Origin: an uncultured Francisella sp.
Lineage (GTDB): Bacteria; Pseudomonadota; Gammaproteobacteria; Burkholderiales; Neisseriaceae
DNA length: 13,987 nt
NCBI GenBank assembly: GCA_943914555.1
Contig: CALUCM010000028.1
Coordinates: 1-13,987, forward strand
Direction of reading: 5' to 3'
Shown here piece after piece: positions 6,657-13,987 of this stretch. Within the stretch, counting starts at the first letter, position 1. Each line of letters starts with the position of its first letter. The notes beneath the pieces are model-generated. The model saw only the letters and a program-made list of their open reading frames with translations. It did not search any database and was not told the DNA's origin. Position numbers and translations under genes: made by a program.

Positions 6657-6890
6657 ATGAAAAATTGGAACAGAGCTAACGTTAAAGAAAACTTAAATAA
6701 TAGCTATTGTAGGATTATTTTAAATGGCATCTTAAATTTTCTTAAAGCTGATCTTTTTATACATCTTATACTCTTATTATTATTATTTAACATTGATGGG
6801 AGGGCATCTTACTATAATTTATTTCTTAAAATTATAATAAGCGCTATTTTTTTATTTTATTTCAAAGAAGAATTACGCGCATACAGGTAA
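6657..6890 (+). CDS. Small membrane protein of unknown function upstream of lanB
   Basis: This 77-residue frame starts at ATG 6657 and ends 56 bases before the lanB start, on the same strand. After a polar N-terminus of about 28 residues it has two hydrophobic stretches, about residues 33-45 (LFIHLILLLLLFN) and 54-69 (LFLKIIISAIFLFYF), ending in a charged EELRAYR. The ribosome binding site is weak. I do not recognise a family. Its place invites the idea of an immunity peptide (LanI-like) or an export helper, but nothing in the sequence proves this. Without a homologue it could also be a spurious frame. Confidence 0.45.
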   Translation: MKNWNRANVKENLNNSYCRIILNGILNFLKADLFIHLILLLLLFNIDGRASYYNLFLKIIISAIFLFYFKEELRAYR

Positions 6891-6892
6891 AT

Positions 6893-6904
6893 ATAGTTAA
6901 CTAT
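6893..6904. promoter_or_regulatory. 12-bp perfect palindrome before lanB
   Basis: ATAGTTAACTAT is a perfect palindrome centred 49 bases before the lanB start, in the short gap after the small membrane-protein frame. It could bind a dimeric regulator. In AT-rich DNA a chance palindrome of this length is possible. Confidence 0.25.
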
Positions 6905-6946
6905 TATATTGAGAATTCTAACATAGAGTTTAAAGGATCAAGTTCT

Positions 6947-9900
6947 GTGATTTATTATAGTTCTTCATACTGCTTGCTAAGGACGCCGCTATTGCCTAAG
7001 AATTATCCAACAGGTAAGGTACGACTATCTAATCTTAGTAAAAGGGAGGTAAAGCTTCTTGAGGAGGGATTATTGATTGCTAGTCATGATTTTTTTCGTG
7101 AATATAAGAAGGAAACTAAAAATAATTCAGAAAAAAAACTACTAACTTTTGAGAAGTACTATAATCGAAGTACTTGTAGATGTACCCCTTTTGGAATTTT
7201 TTCAGGAATTGCCCTTTGCGAGTTTAAAAAGCATACGTATTTAGAGCTAGATGATCCAGAGAAATTTAAAAAGCACGTTTCAGTAAGTCCTTATTGGTTG
7301 CTCTCCTTTATTGAAAACATTGAACAAGACATTTGTATTAAGTATCCCCAAAGTAGCTTGAGTATAAATAATAGATTGTGCCTCATTGGGAATAAGCTAT
7401 ATCTTACACCCTCTTCAATAGAAGACGTTGAAACATCGGTGACAATTACTCCTTTACTCAATTTTGTTCTGCAGTTAGCTAAAAGACCATTAACAGTTAC
7501 CGAAATTATTAATAGGATTAGTATAAAATTTAATGTGGATGATTACTATAAAATAGCTTCTTATTTGCAGGACTTATTAAATAAAAATTTCTTAATTAGT
7601 ACTCTGCGTTGGGCTATTAGTGATCAAAAAGACCCTTTAACTTATTTATTACAAGAGCTTAAGAGGATTAATTTTGATTGTCATATTTTAGAGTTGTTAA
7701 TAAAGGTAAAAAATACATTAAAAATTTATCAGGATAAAATCTTAGGTGAAGGGATTAATTACTATCTAGAAATTCATTCATTATTAAATACAATATTGCA
7801 GACTAAAGCATCACCGTTAAAAGTAGATATGGAATTATGTTTTAAAAATAAACCTTGCCTTTCTCACCATATTAGAGTTGCTATAGAGGAGGCAGCTGAA
7901 GTGCTTAGCAGGTTTACTTGTTATAGTGGTGGATTACGTAAAGAAGTATTTGATATATTTCGTAGTAAATTTATAGAAAAATATGGATTAAACCAGCTAG
8001 TTAAATTGCAAGATGTTCTTCATAAAGTGATAGGCTTAGGCTATCCAAAGGACTATTTAAATTCAGCAGCCAATGAGCAAAAGTTAAAGCAAGAAGAATA
8101 TCTTTCCTATTCAGTTTATCAGAAATATTTAGATTCTCTTAAAATAGGTAAACCACTACAATTAGAGGATAATGACCTTCCAGAATTAAATAACGAGATA
8201 GGGGCAAGCTGTTTACCAGATTCTATGGAGATTTATGCAGAAGTTATAGCAATGAATACAGAGAGTATAGATAAAGATGATTTCTGCATTCAGTTAAATC
8301 ATATGTGCAATACAGCATCAATTGGTCAGTCAGGTGGAAGATTTTCATATCTGTTAGGTGATAAGTATTTACAGCTTCTTAAAAAAGATTTAGATGAGTT
8401 AACTAAATTTAAAGAAGATACACTTACGATAGAATTGACAGAGTATCCAAAAAATAAAATCATGGCTAATGTTATGAATATAAATAAATTATCAAAAAAT
8501 TATTTAGCATTGGGGATAAAAGGGGATATTTTATTAGAGGATATTTATTTAGCAAGTAAAGCAGATAAGCTATACTTTTTTTCTAAAAAATTAGGAAAAA
8601 AATTATTATTCCAAGTTAAAGATCTAGCAAATATACAGAGTTTATCACCGCTCTATAGGTTTTTAATAGAGGTTTCTCGAGAGGGAACAATATTTCCTAA
8701 TCATGTTTCGTTTCCAGAATTAGATATTTGGCCTTTTCGTCCTCACATTATTTATAAGCATGTTATATTGCGACCAGCAACCTGGTTTTTAAATGGAAAA
8801 TTTATTGAGAATAAATGCACTATAGATAAATTTAAATTATCGTTTTTTGAAGTAGCTAAACGTTGGCATATTCCATATGAATTTTTTTTAATCAATGGAG
8901 ATAATAAGTTATTATTGGCTCCATCTAAAAGTGACATCCATTTAAAAATATTATATAAAGAGTGGCTAAAACAAGGGTTTTTACTTTTAAATGAAAATAC
9001 TTATGGTGAATTTGATGGATGCAAGCACTTTAATAGTATGTTAAAAGGCACCCATGGTTTTTATTTTACTGAGATAGTTGTTCCTATAAAAAAGAAAGAT
9101 TTTATTAATAATCAGCCAAACCAATCATCGCCCCCTAGCTATATATGGAAACAAGAAGATAATTTAGAAACTTTGAAAGATTGGTTATATTTTGAGCTCA
9201 AAATAGCTACTAACCAACAGGAATCATTTTTGATTAATGAATTTGAAAATCTCATACAAATGGTTCATTATAAATGTTATAAATGGTTTTTCGTGCGCTA
9301 TATAACTGGTGGTACTGATGTCATCAGGCTGCGTTTTAAGGCAAGTCCACATGTTCTTTATGATATTTATCACTGTTATCTCGATTGGTATAAAGAGGTA
9401 TTTCTTGCGGGTAAGATTTCAGAGTACAAAATTTTGCCCTATGTTCGTGAGAAAGCCCGTTACGGTGGAAAGTATCTGATTGAAGAGATAGAGAATTTTT
9501 TTCATTCAGAGAGTTTTTTAACAATATCTTTATTAAAATTCATGCAAAGTAAATATAAGGATTTGGTTGAAAGAGAAATTATTTTATCTTGTTTAATTTA
9601 TGAGATATTTTATATTTTCAAGATAGATATTGCTTCCTTATCATATACTAAGCAATCTAGAAATAAAGAAAAAATACATAAACATAGAAAAATGCTGTTA
9701 CTGTTTTTAAAAGGAAATTCATTTTTTGTTTTCGAAGAAGATAAAGCACTTAAAAAGTGTTGGCTAGACCATCTAGAGCAAGCAAAGATTTTGGAAAAGA
9801 AGTTAGACAGATATAAAGAGGCACTCACTAATTCTAAGGAAGATATAGTGAATAGTCTTATTCATATGCAATGTAATCGTCTTTTTGGGGTAAATACAGA

Positions 9901-9961
9901 TAAAGAGATGTTGGTGAGGGCAGTATTCAGTGAGTTAGGAATCTTAAAGAAGTATTTATGA
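6947..9961 (+). CDS. lanB: Class I lanthipeptide dehydratase (LanB), full length
   Basis: LanB dehydrates Ser/Thr of the precursor core by first glutamylating them from glutamyl-tRNA and then eliminating glutamate. At 1004 residues this is the normal size of a full-length class I LanB. The N-terminal glutamylation domain begins with YCLLRTPLLP (8-17) and holds RCTPFGIFSGIA (78-89); RPATWF and FRPHI lie near residues 600-610. The C-terminal elimination (SpaB_C-like) domain covers about 725-1000, with WFFVRY and IRLRF around 779-795 and YVREKARYGG near 831-841. The start is GTG 6947, with AAGGA about ten bases before. The stop overlaps the lanC start as ATGA, so the two are translationally coupled. 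Its RiPP recognition element would bind the FELD motif of the divergent lanA. The frame is intact, unlike that of lanC. Split thiopeptide-type enzymes are excluded because both domains are fused. Confidence 0.93.
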   Translation: MIYYSSSYCLLRTPLLPKNYPTGKVRLSNLSKREVKLLEEGLLIASHDFFREYKKETKNNSEKKLLTFEKYYNRSTCRCTPFGIFSGIALCEFKKHTYLELDDPEKFKKHVSVSPYWLLSFIENIEQDICIKYPQSSLSINNRLCLIGNKLYLTPSSIEDVETSVTITPLLNFVLQLAKRPLTVTEIINRISIKFNVDDYYKIASYLQDLLNKNFLISTLRWAISDQKDPLTYLLQELKRINFDCHILELLIKVKNTLKIYQDKILGEGINYYLEIHSLLNTILQTKASPLKVDMELCFKNKPCLSHHIRVAIEEAAEVLSRFTCYSGGLRKEVFDIFRSKFIEKYGLNQLVKLQDVLHKVIGLGYPKDYLNSAANEQKLKQEEYLSYSVYQKYLDSLKIGKPLQLEDNDLPELNNEIGASCLPDSMEIYAEVIAMNTESIDKDDFCIQLNHMCNTASIGQSGGRFSYLLGDKYLQLLKKDLDELTKFKEDTLTIELTEYPKNKIMANVMNINKLSKNYLALGIKGDILLEDIYLASKADKLYFFSKKLGKKLLFQVKDLANIQSLSPLYRFLIEVSREGTIFPNHVSFPELDIWPFRPHIIYKHVILRPATWFLNGKFIENKCTIDKFKLSFFEVAKRWHIPYEFFLINGDNKLLLAPSKSDIHLKILYKEWLKQGFLLLNENTYGEFDGCKHFNSMLKGTHGFYFTEIVVPIKKKDFINNQPNQSSPPSYIWKQEDNLETLKDWLYFELKIATNQQESFLINEFENLIQMVHYKCYKWFFVRYITGGTDVIRLRFKASPHVLYDIYHCYLDWYKEVFLAGKISEYKILPYVREKARYGGKYLIEEIENFFHSESFLTISLLKFMQSKYKDLVEREIILSCLIYEIFYIFKIDIASLSYTKQSRNKEKIHKHRKMLLLFLKGNSFFVFEEDKALKKCWLDHLEQAKILEKKLDRYKEALTNSKEDIVNSLIHMQCNRLFGVNTDKEMLVRAVFSELGILKKYL

Positions 9962-11181
9962 AGAATACAATAATTCAGTTGATAAAGGATTTGGAGAATA
10001 TCATTCGCCAAGGATTAGCAAAGTTAGCAGATGTGACTTTTATAGAACAATATAAAAGTGAGCAAAAAATGCCTGCTTTTTTACATTGGTTACCTTATTC
10101 TTTATCGCATGGACTCCCTGGATTATTAGTGCTTTTTTCTCATGCTAGAGGATGGTTATCTGAAAATCAGCGACAAGAAGTGATAGAAAACCTCATTTGG
10201 CGTATATATTTTCATGTAGAAAATAGTACACCTAATCTCTCTTTGTTTAATGGCCTTACGGGGATTGCTTTTTCTCTATATTTGGCTTCTAAAAGTACAA
10301 ATAAATATGAAACTATCCTTTTAAAACTGGATAGCATTATTAGCAATCACCTTGATGAGCTCTTAAGAACAGATAGTCAAATAGGGCCTTGGGAACTTCG
10401 CCCTGATTTTTTTGATGTGGTTACAGGTATCACAGGGGTTGGGCAATATTTGCTAATGCGAATTATAGAAGGTGGTCGTAAGGAATTGATTAATGATCTA
10501 ATAAAAATAATTCGAAAAATACAAGAAATCCATCAATTTAAGCAAGTAGAGTATAGCTGGTGGATTTCAGCACAAAATCAATTTTTACCTAAAGATCAAC
10601 GTCAATATCCTTATGGAAATTATAACCTAGGTTTGGCACATGGTGTGCTGGGCCCTTTTAGTTTATTTAATTCTAGTTTTGAAGCAGGTTACCTAGTTGA
10701 TGGTCATAGGGAAACGTTATCTTCTATGAGTCACTACTTAAACCATTTTATTGTTCGAGACAAGGAAGGAAATCCTTATTGGCCTCCTAGGCGTGCAGCG
10801 CAGGCAGAAGGCCAATTAGCAGCTTTTATCGATCCTGTTTCGCATAATCGAGATGGATGGTGTTATGGAAATGCTAGCTGTGGCTATCTCTTAGGCAAGA
10901 TGAGTATTAGTCTGAACGATAAGGAGATTGGTAAACTTTCTCTCGATTTAATCCGTGGTTCTCTTAGTCATAAACTGTTTTTTAATACGCCGTCATTTTG
11001 CCATGGTCTAGCCGGCCACTTGCAAATTTTATTATCACTATTTCTTTTAATGCGTGAAAAAGAACCTGCATTGATTAATAGTTTCTTATCTAAGATAACA
11101 GAAGTAGCCCGTCTTATACTCAATAGCTATAGTGCCGATAACTTATTTGGTTTCAAAGATACTGAATACTATTGGTGTTAA
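9958..11181 (+). CDS. lanC: Lanthipeptide cyclase (LanC), C-terminus cut by a frameshift
   Basis: LanC is a zinc enzyme that adds Cys thiols to dehydrated Ser/Thr, closing (methyl)lanthionine rings. The double-barrel helix repeats show as LSHGLPGLL, FNGLTGIAF, VTGITGVGQ, NLGLAHGVLG, CYGNASCGYL and FCHGLAGHL. Zinc ligands are C302, C348 and H349; the spacing of 46 between the first two equals that of NisC (C284, C330, H331). H228 fits the catalytic His of NisC (H212). The start is ATG 9958, overlapping the lanB stop. The frame ends at 407 residues with FKDTEYYWC. The expected last helix motif, PGLLTGTAGI, follows at once in the +1 frame up to 11311, so about 43 C-terminal residues are lost unless a frameshift is made or the base is an error. 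All metal ligands are upstream of the lesion, so partial activity cannot be excluded. Confidence 0.9.
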   Translation: MKNTIIQLIKDLENIIRQGLAKLADVTFIEQYKSEQKMPAFLHWLPYSLSHGLPGLLVLFSHARGWLSENQRQEVIENLIWRIYFHVENSTPNLSLFNGLTGIAFSLYLASKSTNKYETILLKLDSIISNHLDELLRTDSQIGPWELRPDFFDVVTGITGVGQYLLMRIIEGGRKELINDLIKIIRKIQEIHQFKQVEYSWWISAQNQFLPKDQRQYPYGNYNLGLAHGVLGPFSLFNSSFEAGYLVDGHRETLSSMSHYLNHFIVRDKEGNPYWPPRRAAQAEGQLAAFIDPVSHNRDGWCYGNASCGYLLGKMSISLNDKEIGKLSLDLIRGSLSHKLFFNTPSFCHGLAGHLQILLSLFLLMREKEPALINSFLSKITEVARLILNSYSADNLFGFKDTEYYWC

Positions 11182-11311
11182 ATATATACTTGATGAACCG
11201 GGACTCTTGACAGGTACAGCAGGGATTTTATGTGTGTTAATTAATATATGGCAGTTATTGACCAATCATCAACTTCACCGAGAGTGGAGTACAGCATTTT
11301 TACTCAATTAG
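11171..11311 (+). pseudogene. Out-of-frame C-terminal part of lanC
   Basis: In the frame shifted by one base, the sequence reads IGVKYILDEPGLLTGTAGIL, then CVLINIWQLL and ending EWSTAFLLN before TAG at 11309-11311. DEPGLLTGTAGI and a final W-x-x-x-(F)-L-L are the conserved end of LanC proteins. The upstream frame ends in FGFKDTEYYW, the segment that normally precedes it. The crossover must fall within roughly 11160-11180; skipping the T at 11170 would give a smooth join. The joined protein would have about 450 residues, within the family's range. Either a true mutation, a read error or, less likely, a programmed shift explains it. Confidence 0.8.
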
Positions 11312-11447
11312 AGTTTGGTATGCTTGGTCATTTTTTTAGCTGTTGGCAGTGCTGTGGTGGGCTAGTTTGAAGTTTAACATTAAAGTAGAATAAAAGCTTA
11401 TGGGAAAAATATAGAAAGCCTTTTACGAAGATAATAATGGAGAAGAC

Positions 11448-12104
11448 GTGGTCAGCTGGACAGATTCAATAGGACCGTTAAAGAAAACGGATTATTTTCA
11501 AGCTGCTTTGCAGCAAGTAGCAAAGGAGAGGCGAAAGTATTCTATCTATCCTCCTGCTTCTCAGGTATTTGAAGCATTTAAGTTAACACCTTTCTCTGAT
11601 ATAAAAGTGGTCATTTTAGGGCAGGACCCTTATCATGGGCAGGGTCAAGCTCATGGGCTGGCTTTTTCTGTGCAGCAAGGGGTTGCAATTCCTCCGTCTT
11701 TATACAATATTTATCAAGAACTAAAAAATGATATCGCAGGTTTTCGTATTCCAAATCATGGATGCTTACTAACTTGGGCGCAGCAAGGTGTATTTTTATT
11801 GAATACGGTTTTAACTGTCCGTGCAGGACTGCCGCAATCGCATCAGCATGTTGGTTGGCAAAGATTTACTGACGAAGTGATTAAAATAGTGAGTCAACAA
11901 AGACCCCATGTGGTGTTTATGTTATGGGGAGCCAGTGCGCGTAGCAAAATTGCATTGATTGATCAGAATAAGCATTTGATTTTGCAAGCGCCACATCCTT
12001 CTCCTTTATCCGCGCATCGAGGTTTTTTTGGTTGCCACCATTTTTCTTTAGCAAATAGATTCCTAATACAGCATGGGATGACGCCGATTAACTGGCAGCT
12101 ATAA
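11448..12104 (+). CDS. ung: Uracil-DNA glycosylase, family 1
   Basis: Ung removes uracil from DNA and starts base excision repair in the cytosol. The 218 residues match the usual family-1 size. GQDPYHG (58-64) contains the water-activating D60, LLNTVLTVR (117-125) is the uracil-binding strand, and HPSPLSAHRGFFGCHHF (183-199) holds the catalytic H183 and the DNA-intercalation loop. The start is GTG 11448, with GGAG five bases before it; an overlapping ATG at 11437 is in another frame. It follows the lanC remnant by 136 bases, which hold no gene. The next gene begins right after its stop, so the two are probably co-transcribed. Confidence 0.97.
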   Translation: MVSWTDSIGPLKKTDYFQAALQQVAKERRKYSIYPPASQVFEAFKLTPFSDIKVVILGQDPYHGQGQAHGLAFSVQQGVAIPPSLYNIYQELKNDIAGFRIPNHGCLLTWAQQGVFLLNTVLTVRAGLPQSHQHVGWQRFTDEVIKIVSQQRPHVVFMLWGASARSKIALIDQNKHLILQAPHPSPLSAHRGFFGCHHFSLANRFLIQHGMTPINWQL

Positions 12105-12113
12105 GTGATGATT

Positions 12114-12665
12114 ATGTTAGAGCCTATTAAAATGGCTCATCAATTATTAAGACAACTAGTTAAAAAAGGTGATACCCTGGTAGACGCCACTATGGGTAAT
12201 GGGCAAGATACTTTATTTTTATCCCAGCTGGCAGGTGAGAATGGTCATGTTTACGCTTTTGATATTCAAATAGCCGCATTAGCCCAAACGCGAAAATTGT
12301 TACAGCATCATGGAGCACATAATGTTGAGTTAATTCACGATAGCCATATTTACTTTCCGCTCTATTTCACCTCAGCAAAAGCATTTATTTACAACTTAGG
12401 TTATTTGCCTGGCGGTGATAAGAATATTACAACAGAAGCAGAAAATACATTATTTTCCATTCAGTTAGCATTGCAATTATTAGAAACCCAAGGACTCATT
12501 GCCCTAGTGGTTTATCCAGGGCATCAAGCTGGTCAACATGAAGCAAGTTACATTAAACATCGTTTGCAAACTTTACCACAACAAGATTATAAGGTTTTGC
12601 ATTATCAGTTCACTAACCGTAGCGAAAAAGCACCTTATGCACTTTTTATCCAAAAACGCACATGA
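12114..12665 (+). CDS. YtqB-like SAM-dependent methyltransferase (putative rRNA methylase family, PF06962)
   Basis: This Rossmann-fold methyltransferase has about 183 residues. DATMGNGQDT is the SAM-binding motif I, VYAFDIQ motif II with its acidic end, and NLGYLPGGDK the motif IV typical of the YtqB group. The B. subtilis member (MnmM) methylates the wobble-uridine side chain of certain tRNAs; whether this protein does the same is inference. I chose ATG 12114, giving MLEPIKMAHQLL, which resembles family N-termini. GTG 12105 and ATG 12108 are in the same frame and would add two or three residues. The gene starts within ten bases of the ung stop and is probably read from the same message. Confidence 0.85.
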   Translation: MLEPIKMAHQLLRQLVKKGDTLVDATMGNGQDTLFLSQLAGENGHVYAFDIQIAALAQTRKLLQHHGAHNVELIHDSHIYFPLYFTSAKAFIYNLGYLPGGDKNITTEAENTLFSIQLALQLLETQGLIALVVYPGHQAGQHEASYIKHRLQTLPQQDYKVLHYQFTNRSEKAPYALFIQKRT

Positions 12666-12707
12666 TGGCTAAAGTTGCAAATGAATGTGTTCACCCATTA
12701 CGGAATA

Positions 12708-13508
12708 TCATTGTTTTGGTCTTAGTATTACGATCCCTGGTATTCGTTTTAGATAGTCAGCAAAGGGTGTATCGACAACTTTCATATTTTCTTTACGAGA
12801 AGAAGCGTTGCGAAATACTGGACCTTTTGGGGTATTAATAAAAATACCGACATGGCTCACATCCAAGCCGTTTAGTTGGGTATAGGCTCCAATATAATCA
12901 CCAGTTTTTAATTGATTGGTAACTTTTTTATCAACAGCATTACTGGGAAGATAGCTTACTTTTCGTTCCACTACTTTGATGCCAGGTAGATACAATTCAT
13001 GACTATTCTTCATGTTTAGATACTTAAGAACGGTAATATGTTTAGGAGAGAGCTTTTTAGTAATATCCTCAGCAATTAATTTAGGTCCATTTGCCCAATC
13101 AGTAAAAAAGTGTTTACGATAGAAAAAACTAACTTGTCCACCTTTATAGCGAATATTAATCAGTTGATTATAAAAATCGCTTACATTTTTAGCACGTTTT
13201 AAAGCTTCCACGTAATCAATAAAAGTAAAACAGTCAAGCGCTTGGAGATCAGCAACGAGTATTTCCTTGTGATGTAAATCACCAATCAGCTGATGTGCAA
13301 CATAAGGAGTATTTAAAAAAGAAGCAGAAATCTTTTTCACAAGTTCTTCTTTATTAGAAACAAGAGGCTTTACTTGATTTTCTATATACTTTATATGTGC
13401 AATAGAGGCTTGATTCGTTTTGACTTCTGGGAAAGGCTCATCAATCAGGCGAGCATGGCTGGGTAGGATAAAGCAAAAGAAAGATAAAAAGTAAAAAAAC
13501 CGTTTCAT
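12708..13508 (-). CDS. Secreted DUF1460 protein (NlpC/P60-like cysteine amidase fold)
   Basis: The 266 residues open with a Sec signal peptide (MKRFFYFLSFFCFILPSHA), so the protein is periplasmic or secreted. The DUF1460 (PF07313) pattern is present: LDCFTFIDYVEAL with probable nucleophile C93, the KTGDYIG turn (201-207), DVSHVGIF with H219, and FRNASS (232-237). DUF1460 proteins are annotated as N-acetylmuramoyl-L-alanine amidase-like and share the circularly arranged Cys-His core of NlpC/P60 enzymes. Peptidoglycan is the likely substrate, but this is family inference. The start ATG at 13508 has AAGGA about ten bases upstream. It converges on the methyltransferase with a gap of 42 bases. Such proteins are well represented in Legionella. 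Confidence 0.88.
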   Translation of the reverse strand: MKRFFYFLSFFCFILPSHARLIDEPFPEVKTNQASIAHIKYIENQVKPLVSNKEELVKKISASFLNTPYVAHQLIGDLHHKEILVADLQALDCFTFIDYVEALKRAKNVSDFYNQLINIRYKGGQVSFFYRKHFFTDWANGPKLIAEDITKKLSPKHITVLKYLNMKNSHELYLPGIKVVERKVSYLPSNAVDKKVTNQLKTGDYIGAYTQLNGLDVSHVGIFINTPKGPVFRNASSRKENMKVVDTPFADYLKRIPGIVILRPKQ

Positions 13509-13830
13509 TAGCGGAAATCCTTATTTAGTATTGAAAACTAAAGATAAAATCATAACCCAAATTTATTACAAATGAAAAATTAATTGGCTGACGGGCTAGA
13601 AACAGTAGTCATCATTAAATAGTAAGTATGGTAGTAATTACTTTTTATTTTATCTAAAAAAATAATTAAATCAAATGATTGTAGCAATAAAGCCGTGTTG
13701 GTGGCTGGATGACGTAAAGTTCGTATTATGCATAAAAATTATGAAACAAAGAGGCTTTATTGCTAAAAGTTCAGTAGTTAAAGTAGCGATCTTCATCGTA
13801 TACAACAGCCTTATTTGATGAAAAAGGTGG
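13509..13830. other. Gene-free stretch upstream of the DUF1460 gene
   Basis: This very AT-rich sequence has stops in all frames. Apart from the 13-bp inverted repeats at 13682-13765 (separate entry) I see no gene and no clear promoter for the DUF1460 gene. Confidence 0.4.
13682..13765. repeat. 84-bp segment bounded by perfect 13-bp inverted repeats
   Basis: TAGCAATAAAGCC (13682-13694) and its exact complement GGCTTTATTGCTA (13753-13765) flank 58 bases that contain the palindrome TTATGCATAA (13726-13735). The arms resemble insertion-sequence ends, so a MITE-like or decayed element is possible. No target-site duplication is visible at the borders. As RNA it would form a long stem. Confidence 0.5.
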
Positions 13831-13859
13831 TTGACGAAAGAGTTAATAAAAGATAAAAT
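13831..13859 (+). promoter_or_regulatory. Strong sigma-70 promoter, probably of an rRNA operon
   Basis: TTGACG (13831-13836, 5/6) and TAAAAT (13854-13859, 5/6) are separated by the optimal 17 bases. The bases after the -10 are GC-richer (GCTCAGCC), as in stringently controlled promoters. Transcription would start near 13866 and run off the right edge. Confidence 0.55.
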
Positions 13860-13898
13860 GCTCAGCCTTTGATGTCTTAAAAATTTTATTAGGACATA

Positions 13899-13910
13899 TG
13901 ATCTTTAACA
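13899..13910 (+). promoter_or_regulatory. boxA-like antitermination site of an rRNA leader
   Basis: TGATCTTTAACA matches the E. coli rrn boxA TGCTCTTTAACA in 11 of 12 positions. It lies about 35 bases after the predicted start of transcription. boxA binds NusB/NusE to prevent early termination in rRNA operons. The 16S gene itself is not in the window; it would be expected within about 200 bases to the right. Confidence 0.5.
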
Positions 13911-13987
13911 AGCAAGTGAGCCGAAATTAAATTAAGTCATGAGTTAATAGTTTAGTTCTGGTTTATGTATTTAGAGATATTTAGATT

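Noticed and set aside
8752..9828. Minus-strand open frames of 61-72 codons within lanB
   Set aside because: They are antisense shadows of the dehydratase, whose motifs explain this sequence.
11160..11181. Programmed ribosomal frameshift in lanC
   Set aside because: No slippery run, downstream pseudoknot or internal ribosome binding-like stimulator stands out; mutation or sequence error is simpler.

Overview
The window is AT-rich bacterial DNA. Gene content (Ung, a YtqB-type methyltransferase, a secreted DUF1460 protein, pirin) and codon use fit a gammaproteobacterium, most likely a Legionella relative. This is inference from content; no taxonomic search was possible. The window carries two natural-product loci, a housekeeping block, and what looks like the start of an rRNA operon leader at its right edge.

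Left part (1-2600): three tightly packed plus-strand genes match the microcin C (peptidyl-nucleotide antibiotic) set. They are an MccB-type ThiF/E1 adenylyltransferase cut by the window edge, an MFS exporter in the MccC position that overlaps it, and a RimL-type acetyltransferase like the self-immunity domain at the end of MccE. The short mccA peptide gene should lie just left of position 1 and cannot be seen. A periplasmic serine hydrolase (2808-4025) with its own promoter follows, and a convergent pirin (4452-5522, minus) closes this part.

Middle part (about 6138-11311): a class I lanthipeptide locus. A full-length LanB dehydratase (6947-9961) overlaps a LanC cyclase (9958-11181) by ATGA. 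A 55-residue precursor gene, lanA, is encoded divergently on the minus strand at 6198-6365. Its leader has an FELD motif (FNLD box), and its core has four Ser/Thr, four Cys and a T-x-x-T-x-C-C tail resembling epidermin/gallidermin. Two lesions are visible. A perfect 22-bp tandem duplication separates the good ribosome binding site from the productive lanA start. lanC runs into a stop while its conserved C-terminus continues in the next frame to 11311. The locus may be decaying or phase-variable, or one of these may be an assembly error. No LanT, LanP, LanFEG or LanD is in the window. A small two-helix membrane protein (6657-6890) precedes lanB.

Right part (11448-13508): ung and a ytqB-like methyltransferase abut on the plus strand, facing a minus-strand DUF1460 protein. 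The final 480 bp have no gene. They hold an 84-bp segment bounded by perfect 13-bp inverted repeats, then a strong sigma-70 promoter (TTGACG-17-TAAAAT) and an 11/12 match to the rrn boxA antiterminator, suggesting a 16S rRNA gene just beyond the edge.
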